A stretch of 64,000 bases of DNA from Pseudoalteromonas arabiensis (GTDB lineage: Bacteria; Pseudomonadota; Gammaproteobacteria; Enterobacterales; Alteromonadaceae). Below the pieces are notes generated by a model. It did not search any database, was not told where the DNA came from, and was given only the letters and a program-made list of their open reading frames with translations. This document shows positions 45,759-53,352 of the stretch, in pieces. The translations under genes were made by a program, and so were the position numbers. The number at the start of each line of letters is the position of its first letter. Position 1 is the first letter of the stretch. The stretch lies in the NCBI RefSeq assembly GCF_001550155.1, contig NZ_LRUF01000024.1:472648-536647 (forward strand), read 5' to 3'.

Positions 45759-46508
45759 ATGAGATTTTTAAAGCATGGCGTTTATCTATTTCTTTTGTTG
45801 ATGGCATTCAGTAGTTTTGCCGCAACAAAGCACATAAATATCGTCAAACCTGTGGTTGCGGCGTTTAAGGCAGGTGATAAAGCCGCCATTGCTGGGCGAG
45901 TGCATTATCCACTGCAGCGTAAAGCGCCGCTGCAAGCAATTGAAAATGAGCAAATGTTTATAGAAAACTTTGAGCAAATTTTTGATAAAGAATTTATTGA
46001 ACAAATAGCTAGCTCAAACATTCGCCATGACTGGGAAATGATGGGCTGGCGCGGCATTATGTTTGATTCAGGCAAATTGTGGTTAGACTTTGATGGCTCT
46101 ATTTGGGCTGTGCCTTATGAATCAGAGGCTGAAAAAGCACGACGCGAAGCGCTGATTGATGAGCAAAAACAAGCGTTGCACAAAAGCCTTCGTGAATTTA
46201 GAAAACCGATATTAACGTGGCAAACAAAAAAGCATTTAATTCGTATCGATGAACTGGCTGATAATCAGTACCGTTATGCCGCATGGGAAATTGATCAATC
46301 TATGCAAGATGAGCCAAGCCTTGTGATCACAGGGGGCACATTGAGTTTTGATGGCAGTGGGGGCAATCATTTTTATACCTTTACTAATAACGGTTATCGT
46401 TATGTATGTCATGTAATAGTGCTGGGTACTGAACAGTCACCACCAGGGCTTTTAGAGGTATTTAAAAATAACGTACAGATATTATCTGAGCCTGTTTTAA
46501 GTTTGTAA
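45759..46508 (+). CDS. Exported hypothetical protein (249 aa)
   Basis: The ATG at 45759, 3 nt after the SIMPL stop codon, gives a signal peptide (MRFLKHGVYLFLLLMAFSSFAA) and a soluble periplasmic domain with AAIAGRVHYPLQRKAPL and GWRGIMFDSGKLWLDFDG. It is probably co-transcribed with the SIMPL gene. Family not recognised. Confidence 0.7.
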   Translation: MRFLKHGVYLFLLLMAFSSFAATKHINIVKPVVAAFKAGDKAAIAGRVHYPLQRKAPLQAIENEQMFIENFEQIFDKEFIEQIASSNIRHDWEMMGWRGIMFDSGKLWLDFDGSIWAVPYESEAEKARREALIDEQKQALHKSLREFRKPILTWQTKKHLIRIDELADNQYRYAAWEIDQSMQDEPSLVITGGTLSFDGSGGNHFYTFTNNGYRYVCHVIVLGTEQSPPGLLEVFKNNVQILSEPVLSL

Positions 46509-46572
46509 GGTATTTTTCTTATTTTGAACTACACTTACTTTTTCAAAGGAGTCTCTTTTAAAGGAGTAAGTT

Positions 46573-46806
46573 ATGGGCACAAAATTTTGGGTATTAAGAG
46601 CCACTAAAGTTTTTACGCTGGTGGCTATTTTATTATTTATGGTAGAAATCTTGAAAGGCCATGAGCCATCAAGCGCATTGGCTTTTGCGTTACTTTGGTC
46701 TTTTATTGTTACAGCAATTTTTATCGCAACCCGTTTATACCATTCATCAAAAGGGCGCCATTGTTCACTGTGTAACGACACCCCAGATGATAAAAAAGCA
46801 AGTTAG
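46573..46806 (+). CDS. Small two-span membrane protein (77 aa)
   Basis: AAAGGAG precedes the ATG. There are two hydrophobic spans (FTLVAILLFMVEIL and ALAFALLWSFIVTAIFIATRL) and a short tail with two cysteines in CSLCNDTPDDKKAS. The tail overlaps the convergent dgkA by 4 nt. Function unknown. Confidence 0.7.
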   Translation: MGTKFWVLRATKVFTLVAILLFMVEILKGHEPSSALAFALLWSFIVTAIFIATRLYHSSKGRHCSLCNDTPDDKKAS

Positions 46807-47183
46807 CTTAGGTTGTTAACAAATACGCCGCCCCATACCAATGTACAAATCGTTAGAGCAATCAGTACGGCTGCTGAGCCTAAGTCTTTAGCTAGGCCTG
46901 AGAGTGGATGAATTTCAAGGCCTATACGGTCTATTGTGGCTTCAATTGCTGTATTGACGACTTCAGCAAATATCACAAATAGCACAGAGACAAGCAGCAT
47001 AACTTTCTCATAAAGACTAATTTGCCACACAAAAACCACGGCTATGGAAAGGGCCAACAGTATCAGCTCTTGCTTAAAAGCAGACTCATGTTTTGCTAAC
47101 CACGAAAATGCACGTTGGGAATTTTTAAATGCTAGGCGAATACGTTTAATGCCGATGGGCTTGTTAGTGCTATCAAATTGCAT
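46803..47183 (-). CDS. dgkA: Diacylglycerol kinase
   Basis: 126 residues, three transmembrane helices. RIRLAFKNSQRAFSWLAKHESAFKQE and EVVNTAIEATIDRIG are the conserved DgkA segments, with the catalytic glutamates in the latter. It phosphorylates diacylglycerol to phosphatidic acid at the inner membrane. It follows eptA by 20 nt on the same strand; phosphoethanolamine transfer releases diacylglycerol, so this kinase would recycle the by-product. Confidence 0.95.
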   Translation of the reverse strand: MQFDSTNKPIGIKRIRLAFKNSQRAFSWLAKHESAFKQELILLALSIAVVFVWQISLYEKVMLLVSVLFVIFAEVVNTAIEATIDRIGLEIHPLSGLAKDLGSAAVLIALTICTLVWGGVFVNNLS

Positions 47184-47203
47184 AGTATGAAGTCTCTTTT
47201 ACG

Positions 47204-48829
47204 TTAGCTTTGTGTTGAGCAAGTATTAAAGATATCTTGCTCTGGGTGGTATTCAGTGCTTTGTACATGGGTTAAGCCAAGTAGGGTGTCAAATATATTA
47301 TCGTGAGAAAAAGCCTGATTACGCTGTTGTTCGATACATTGATTAAAACCGGTATCGGCCAGTTTGTTACTCCAAAACAGCATAGGCACTTGGGTTTGCT
47401 CTTTAGGCGCTAATGCGTATGGGAAGCCATGTAAGTACAAGCCTTTTTCACCTAATGATTCACCATGATCAGAGACATACAGCAGAGCTTTATCATCCGC
47501 CTGACTGTTTTGCAGTAAATTAATAAGTTTACTCAGCACTAAGTCGGTATAAGCAATGGTATTGTCATAGGTGTTTATCAGTTGCTCACTGCTACAATTT
47601 TGGATATCGCTCCGTGGGCAGTCAGGCAAAAACTTACTGTCTTTTTCTGGATAGCGGCGATAGTAGGTTGGCCCATGTGAACCAATCATATGTAGCACCA
47701 CTAGTTGGTGCTTCGCATGACTCTTGGCAAGTTTGGCAGTTAACTCTGCAACCAGTACTTCATCAAAACAATAACGTCCGTCACAAAGTGGGTTTGTCTT
47801 TGTTGGTTCTATTGTCTGGGAGTTTACTCGCACGCAAACCCCTTTACAGCTGCTATTGTTATCAATCCACGTCACTTCGACACCACTTCGTTGAATAATA
47901 TCTAGAGCATTTTCTTGGCTTTGCGCTATGCGCGAATCATAGTGATTGCGGTCCAAGCGCGAGAACATGCAAGGCACAGAAATGGCAGTCGCCGTGCCAC
48001 ATGAACTGACATCACTGAAATATTTAACGCCAAGCTTAGGGGTATATTGATTAGTCGGCTTGTTGTAACCTTGCAGCGAAAAGTTTGCTGCGCGAGCAGT
48101 TTCACCTACCACCATAATTGTCAGTGAACTTTGTTGTTGTGCTATTAAGTGCGGTGTTTTATCTAATACTTTAAATGGTAAAGGAGGATAAAAATAATTA
48201 TCGCGCAGGTACTTATAGCCCGCAGTGTAAAATGCAAAAGGGGTAATATAGCTGGTTAGTTGACGATTATTACGTCCTACGGAGGCGTAATCTTTATAAA
48301 ATGGGACGGCAATAACAGCTACAGCAATAAACGCTGTAACGTTAAGAAACGCAAAGCTTTTAAGGCGAACACGAAAGTTTCCGACAATATTAAAACGAGA
48401 AAATACGTAAGCAGGCAGTACACCAAGCACACTAATGAAGGCGACAACCTGTACATTGAGGTATGAAAATGCCTCCCCTGAATTTGTCTCTAAGATATTT
48501 TGCAGCATGCTTTTATCAAAGATAACACCGTAATTTAAGGTTGCATAAAACAACAATGATGAAACCACGATGCTTGTTAAAAGCACGGGTTTTACAAAGG
48601 TGATTAACGATAACCAACTTAATACCATTGCCGTCATTGCTAATAAGAAAAACGGTACGCTTGCTATAAATAACCAATCGACATGTTCAGGTTTGCTGGC
48701 TGCTTCAAGCATGTTAAATAAAAACAGGCCATTAAATGCAATAACCAAGTACAACGACACCAGCCAGACAAATTGGCTGTAGCTAACGTGCCATTTTTTA
48801 GCAAAGAGTTGTTTAATTTGCATGATCAT
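47204..48829 (-). CDS. eptA: Lipid A phosphoethanolamine transferase (EptA-like)
   Basis: I chose the ATG at 48829, 6 nt after GAGGA; two other ATGs lie 6 nt on either side. 541 residues: five N-terminal transmembrane helices, then a periplasmic sulfatase-fold domain. VVGETARAANFSLQGY holds the catalytic threonine, IGSHGPTYY and VSDHGESLGEKGLYLHG the metal ligands. It adds phosphoethanolamine to lipid A phosphates, which lowers polycationic peptide binding. It lies between the LTA-synthase-like gene and dgkA in one operon under a divergent promoter with PmrA-type boxes. Confidence 0.93.
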   Translation of the reverse strand: MIMQIKQLFAKKWHVSYSQFVWLVSLYLVIAFNGLFLFNMLEAASKPEHVDWLFIASVPFFLLAMTAMVLSWLSLITFVKPVLLTSIVVSSLLFYATLNYGVIFDKSMLQNILETNSGEAFSYLNVQVVAFISVLGVLPAYVFSRFNIVGNFRVRLKSFAFLNVTAFIAVAVIAVPFYKDYASVGRNNRQLTSYITPFAFYTAGYKYLRDNYFYPPLPFKVLDKTPHLIAQQQSSLTIMVVGETARAANFSLQGYNKPTNQYTPKLGVKYFSDVSSCGTATAISVPCMFSRLDRNHYDSRIAQSQENALDIIQRSGVEVTWIDNNSSCKGVCVRVNSQTIEPTKTNPLCDGRYCFDEVLVAELTAKLAKSHAKHQLVVLHMIGSHGPTYYRRYPEKDSKFLPDCPRSDIQNCSSEQLINTYDNTIAYTDLVLSKLINLLQNSQADDKALLYVSDHGESLGEKGLYLHGFPYALAPKEQTQVPMLFWSNKLADTGFNQCIEQQRNQAFSHDNIFDTLLGLTHVQSTEYHPEQDIFNTCSTQS

Positions 48830-48844
48830 AATCATTCCTCATCG

Positions 48845-50788
48845 CTACGATTTATTTGGTAAGCGATACAACTGTTCGGTATACGCTAAATTGCTAAATA
48901 AGACGTGCGCCAAGGCTTTTTTGGCAAGTTCAAGGTTGCTGCCAGCTTTATCAACGGCAACTTGGGTTTTACTTGCAGGGTCATAGCGCCAATAACTCAC
49001 TTTTTGATTTGGCATGAGTATTACGGCTTCACCATTTTCTACGTAAGCAAAGTTGTCGTAGTACTGCATCATGGCGCGCTCAACGGGGTAGTGTTTCGTT
49101 AAATCATAACCAAGCATCGGGGTTGCTTGCTCAACACCTAATAACGACAACAAAGTAACTGGTAAATCAATTTGGCTGACTAAGCGAGTATCGCGCTTTG
49201 TATTTATATCGCTATTTAGGATTACAGCAGGGATGTGGAAAGATTTAAGCGGCACGGGTTCAGAGCCAAACACGCGCACATCATGATCTGCAACCACTAA
49301 AAAAACGGTGTCTTGCCAGTAATCTTGCGTTTTTGCCTTGGCGATGAATTTACCGAGTGCGTAGTCAGCATATTTAATTGCTAGATCGCGTTTGACGTTT
49401 TCTGGGTCGTGGTCTTCAGGTAGTGTTACTTTACCTTCTGGAATATCGAATGGGTCGTGGTTACTTGACGTAAACACCAAGCTGAAAAAAGGTTTGCCTG
49501 ATTTATTTAACTCGCTCAGCTCGTTATCAGCTTGATTGAACAAGTCTTCGTCGCTTACTCCCCACGACGAAATAAACTCAGGGTTTTGCATGTCATTAAT
49601 ATCTACAATATCACTAAAGCCATTCCCTAAGAAAAAGCTTTTCATATTATCGAAATGACTTTCACCGCCGTAAATAAACTGGGTGGTATAGCCTGTACGG
49701 GCTAATACATCAGCCAGTGAGAAAAAGTTACGCTGAGATTTAGAAAGTTTGACCACCGAGCGAGAAGGAGACGGGGTAAACCCAGTTGTAACCGCTTCAA
49801 TACCTCGAACAGAGCGCGTGCCCGTTGCGTATAAGTTATCAAAGCTCCAGCCTTGTTGATAAAGCTTATCAAGCTCAGGAGTCACACCAATGCCACCCAG
49901 TTCACCAACAAAGCGAGCACCTAAGCTTTCTTCTAAAATAATCACTAAATTCTTTTGTTTGCCTGTGTTAAAAGGTGTGTTGTTGGCTAGAGTAGGAATA
50001 CGCTCAGTTAAAAACTGCGGCCTGTAGGCTGATTGCTTTACTGTTTGTAAAATCTCATTACGTGGCATGGTGCCGTATAAACTACTGGCATTTTTTTCAT
50101 TGCCCATATTTTTAATAGCAAACGCAACACTGTAAGTTGAATTTAGGGCCAAGGAGTTAACCAGTGAGTCACTTGAAAAGTACACTAATGCAGGGTTTAA
50201 AGGGCGGTGGCTTACAGTGCCCCTTGCGCTAATTAAGCAAACGAATAAGGTGGTAACGAGTATCACCACTTGGCTAACCATTTTAACGTTTTGCTGTTTG
50301 CTAAATGCTGCATTGATATAGCGATATGCAATTACACAACTAAGCGTTGCAATAATTAAGGTGCTTATTATGGCAAGTAGGTGGCCATGTATTAACATAG
50401 AAAAGACTTCTTGAGGGTAATCAAGATATTCAACAAATAAGCGATTTGGTCGCACATCGTACTGAGTAATAAACGCGGGGGTCGAAGCCTCAACAACCAC
50501 GATTAAAGTCACAACTACGCTGCTATAAAGAGTAAACGCACGGCGAAATAAATCAGTCTTACTGCGTAAAAATACATGAGCGAGTAACACTAAAACAGCC
50601 AAGGCTGACAAGTAGCCTAAGCTGCTCAAGTCGACTCTTAAGCCGCCAAATAAAACCGCAAGGCTGTCGCCATCAGCTAACCTTTGTTGTTGCCATACTA
50701 GCAAGCCCACTCTCGACAATATAAAAACTGACATAATGAGTAGCGTAAAACGAAATAGTGGCTTTAGAACGGATGTGATTGCTTGCAT
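48845..50788 (-). CDS. LTA synthase-like sulfatase-family membrane protein
   Basis: 647 residues: five N-terminal membrane spans (about 1-210) and a periplasmic alkaline-phosphatase/sulfatase-like domain with VIILEESLGARFVGELGG (catalytic Thr region), ATGTRSVRGIEAVTTGF and VADHDVRVFG. Gram-negatives have no lipoteichoic acid, so the substrate is likely a phosphoglycerol- or phosphoethanolamine-type modification of an envelope glycan or lipid. It is the first gene of the operon with eptA and dgkA. Confidence 0.85.
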   Translation of the reverse strand: MQAITSVLKPLFRFTLLIMSVFILSRVGLLVWQQQRLADGDSLAVLFGGLRVDLSSLGYLSALAVLVLLAHVFLRSKTDLFRRAFTLYSSVVVTLIVVVEASTPAFITQYDVRPNRLFVEYLDYPQEVFSMLIHGHLLAIISTLIIATLSCVIAYRYINAAFSKQQNVKMVSQVVILVTTLFVCLISARGTVSHRPLNPALVYFSSDSLVNSLALNSTYSVAFAIKNMGNEKNASSLYGTMPRNEILQTVKQSAYRPQFLTERIPTLANNTPFNTGKQKNLVIILEESLGARFVGELGGIGVTPELDKLYQQGWSFDNLYATGTRSVRGIEAVTTGFTPSPSRSVVKLSKSQRNFFSLADVLARTGYTTQFIYGGESHFDNMKSFFLGNGFSDIVDINDMQNPEFISSWGVSDEDLFNQADNELSELNKSGKPFFSLVFTSSNHDPFDIPEGKVTLPEDHDPENVKRDLAIKYADYALGKFIAKAKTQDYWQDTVFLVVADHDVRVFGSEPVPLKSFHIPAVILNSDINTKRDTRLVSQIDLPVTLLSLLGVEQATPMLGYDLTKHYPVERAMMQYYDNFAYVENGEAVILMPNQKVSYWRYDPASKTQVAVDKAGSNLELAKKALAHVLFSNLAYTEQLYRLPNKS

Positions 50789-50835
50789 AGTTGTACTTAT
50801 TTAATCGAAAAGTACCGCAATACTAGGAAGCAAAG

Positions 50836-50863
50836 CTTAAGAAATACTTATGGAAAACTTAAT
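50836..50863. promoter_or_regulatory. PmrA-type direct repeats, LTA/eptA side
   Basis: CTTAAG-N5-CTTATG-N5-CTTAAT: three half-sites at 50836, 50847 and 50858, spaced 11 nt, the PmrA/QseB-type spacing of one helical turn. Confidence 0.65.
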
Positions 50864-50893
50864 GTTTACTGGGTTAGCTAAAATTCAGCAAAC

Positions 50894-50910
50894 CTTAAGT
50901 AAATCTTAAG
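50894..50910. promoter_or_regulatory. PmrA box before the response regulator gene
   Basis: CTTAAG-TAAAT-CTTAAG is a perfect direct repeat with N5 spacing, the published form of the PmrA box. It lies 46 nt before the regulator ATG in the shared divergent promoter, implying autoregulation. Confidence 0.8.
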
Positions 50911-50955
50911 TTTTACAGCGTAAGCTGCGCTTAGAATGTTTTATAAGAGAGAGCT

Positions 50956-51630
50956 ATGAAGCTATTACTCATTGAAGATTCGGCGTCTTTGCGACGCAGT
51001 TTACGAATAGGTCTTGAAAACTTAGGTTTTACCATTGACGAAACAGGAGATGGTGCCGAAGGGCTCAGTATGGCTATGTCAGGAGAGTATGAATTGATTG
51101 TTCTTGACTTAATGCTGCCTAGTATTGATGGCATTACTTTACTGCAAACCATCAGAGCAAAGCAGCTTGATGTGCGAGTACTTATTTTATCGGCTAAACA
51201 AGAGCCAGAAGATAGAGTTAAAGGGCTGCTTACAGGCGCTGATGATTACTTAACAAAGCCTTTTTCGTTTGATGAATTACATGCACGGTTATTAAACTTA
51301 ACGCGTCGTGGGCATTTGAAAGCAAAAAGTGATGTGATTTATATAAATAGTTTGGCGCTTAACTTGCAGCTTAAATTATTACAAGTGGGCGATACCGTCA
51401 TCGACTTAACACCTAACGAGTATAAAATAGTCGAGTGCTTGTTTAGTAATCAAAATAAAGTCATCACTGCAGAAAAACTGAGTAGTTATATTGCAGGTCA
51501 ATACGATTTAGTATCAAAGAATTCAATCGAAGCACATTTATCATCTGCCCGTAAAAAAGTAAGAGCGGCTGGTGGAGAACTTCCCATTCAAACTAAACGT
51601 GGTTTTGGTTACATAGTACAAGGTAAGTGA
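50956..51630 (+). CDS. OmpR/PmrA-family response regulator
   Basis: 224 residues. The receiver domain has a phospho-acceptor aspartate in LIVLDLMLPSIDG (about residue 52) and lysine in LTKPFSFDEL (about 102). A C-terminal winged helix (about 130-224) ends IQTKRGFGYIV. It resembles PmrA and QseB. Its gene overlaps the sensor kinase gene by 4 nt and shares a promoter region containing CTTAAG-N5 repeats with the divergent eptA operon, so it probably activates that operon. Confidence 0.92.
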   Translation: MKLLLIEDSASLRRSLRIGLENLGFTIDETGDGAEGLSMAMSGEYELIVLDLMLPSIDGITLLQTIRAKQLDVRVLILSAKQEPEDRVKGLLTGADDYLTKPFSFDELHARLLNLTRRGHLKAKSDVIYINSLALNLQLKLLQVGDTVIDLTPNEYKIVECLFSNQNKVITAEKLSSYIAGQYDLVSKNSIEAHLSSARKKVRAAGGELPIQTKRGFGYIVQGK

Positions 51631-53036
51631 TGAAATCAATTCGAAGTAAGCTGGTTGTCACTTTATCAATTGCTATTACTGGGCTTGTTTTAAGTATTTT
51701 ATTAGCCACCGATATTGCGGTTGATAGTTGGATTGATAACGAATTTAATCGCGGCCTGCAGTCAAAAGCAGGGATGTTAATGACCTTGGTACATGAAGAT
51801 GAGCAAGGACTGGCATTTAACTTCTCAAGTGAATTTATGCCAGAGTTTGATGGTAAGGTTGAACCGGAATATTTTCAAATCTGGACAGAAGCAGGCGTAT
51901 TTACACGCTCTAAAAGCCTTAATCTATTTAAAGTAAAGACCCTTACATTACAGAGTTTAGATGTTGGCGAATCGAAAATTATTGCTGCTAAACTGCCCGA
52001 TGGCCGTGACGGTAGAATCATTTATACTCGCTTTTTTCCTCAGGCTGAATTGCATGTAAGAGCCGGTAACTACGAAAGTAATAAGTCTGCTGTGCAAATG
52101 CCTCTTACCCTAGCGTACGCAGCCTCATCAGAGGAAGTGGATTTTATTCTTTGGCTCATTGATATTATTTTTGTTGTCACGACCGTCACCGTCATTGTAT
52201 TTATTCGACTTTTTGTCCGTAAGTCAGTTGATTCATCGCTTGCGCCATTAAATCAACTCAATAAAGATATTAGCCTACTCAGCATTGCCGATAAAAGTGC
52301 TCAAATTGTAATTAAAGAGCCTGTAAAAGAGTTGCAGCCTATTGTTGAGAGTCTTAATGCGTTCATACAAGAAAACAGGCAGCTTTATTTTCGTGAGAAA
52401 CGGTTAACGTCAGATATTGCCCATGAACTTAAAACACCCATAGCAGAGTTAATTAATATGGCAGAAGTGGCCATTCGTTTTCCCAAAGAACAACAACTCA
52501 ATGAAGACTTTAAGCCGGAAGTGCTAAACATTGGCCAGCGTCTAAAAAGCATTGTTTCTAACTTGTTGCTACTGCATAAATACAGTGATCAGGTTTTGCC
52601 AAAAAATGAGGCGTGTGATTTAAATCAGGTGACTATGCGAGTGTTGGAAAACGGTGATAAATCGAGACTCGAATTTGAACTCGATAAAACCCTGCCGGCT
52701 CTAGTCAGTAATATATTTGCCCTTGAGTCTATTATTACCAACTTGGTGAATAATGCTAAGCAATATAGCCCTGAAGGCACGCATGTGTTGATTAAAACTA
52801 AAAGAAAAGGGCGTTTAATCATTTTAACTGTTAGAAATACGCTTGCAACGGCTTTAAGTAAAGAAGAAATGAGCCAGTTATTTCACCCTCTTTGGCAAAA
52901 AGACACCGCGCGAACGTCAAATGATAACTTTGGACTGGGGTTATCGATAGCAAATGCATTAACGAAAGCTATTGATGCAGAACTATTGGTTGAGCAAAGT
53001 GAGCAAACAATTACCTTTAGTTTGATATTAAAGTGA
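51627..53036 (+). CDS. Sensor histidine kinase (PmrB/QseC-like)
   Basis: 469 residues. One transmembrane span at the N-terminus, a periplasmic sensor domain (about 30-170), a second span (LWLIDIIFVVTTVTVIVFIRLF), a linker, the H-box SDIAHELKTPIAEL (about 270), the N-box NLVNNAKQYSPEG and a G-box FGLGLSIANAL. It would sense an envelope signal and phosphorylate the upstream regulator. A possible ATG lies at the first or second codon. Confidence 0.92.
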   Translation: MMKSIRSKLVVTLSIAITGLVLSILLATDIAVDSWIDNEFNRGLQSKAGMLMTLVHEDEQGLAFNFSSEFMPEFDGKVEPEYFQIWTEAGVFTRSKSLNLFKVKTLTLQSLDVGESKIIAAKLPDGRDGRIIYTRFFPQAELHVRAGNYESNKSAVQMPLTLAYAASSEEVDFILWLIDIIFVVTTVTVIVFIRLFVRKSVDSSLAPLNQLNKDISLLSIADKSAQIVIKEPVKELQPIVESLNAFIQENRQLYFREKRLTSDIAHELKTPIAELINMAEVAIRFPKEQQLNEDFKPEVLNIGQRLKSIVSNLLLLHKYSDQVLPKNEACDLNQVTMRVLENGDKSRLEFELDKTLPALVSNIFALESIITNLVNNAKQYSPEGTHVLIKTKRKGRLIILTVRNTLATALSKEEMSQLFHPLWQKDTARTSNDNFGLGLSIANALTKAIDAELLVEQSEQTITFSLILK

Positions 53037-53099
53037 AATTTTGCAGCCTTCGTGTTTATGTGCAACACTGATTATGAACAACAATAAGGAATAAAAACT

Positions 53100-53288
53100 A
53101 TGGGTAAAATAATTGGCATTGCACTTATCGTCATTGGTGTTGCACTTGCTGTGTGGGGATATAACGTATATGACTCTGCCAGTGCGCAAGTAAGTCGTAC
53201 GCTAAGTGGTGATACACCGATTGAAGCGTGGTTAGGTATGGTAGGTGGTGCAATCTGTGCGGTTGTAGGCATATTAAAAGTTAAGTAA
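53100..53288 (+). CDS. DUF3185 small membrane protein (62 aa)
   Basis: Two spans: IIGIALIVIGVALAVWGY at the N-terminus and WLGMVGGAICAVVGIL at the C-terminus, joined by a polar loop YDSASAQVSRTLSGDTP. This is the usual DUF3185 form. AAGGAA precedes the ATG. Function unknown; abundant in marine gammaproteobacteria. Confidence 0.8.
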   Translation: MGKIIGIALIVIGVALAVWGYNVYDSASAQVSRTLSGDTPIEAWLGMVGGAICAVVGILKVK

Positions 53289-53322
53289 TCAAACATTGAA
53301 ATTAGCAAGCTAATACCTGATA

Positions 53323-53338
53323 CTGTATGTATATACAG
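53323..53338. promoter_or_regulatory. LexA (SOS) box
   Basis: CTGTATGTATATACAG, a near-perfect copy of the LexA consensus CTGTATATATATACAG (one difference), 15 nt before the nuclease ATG. Confidence 0.88.
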
Positions 53339-53352
53339 TTTTGGTGTTAGCT

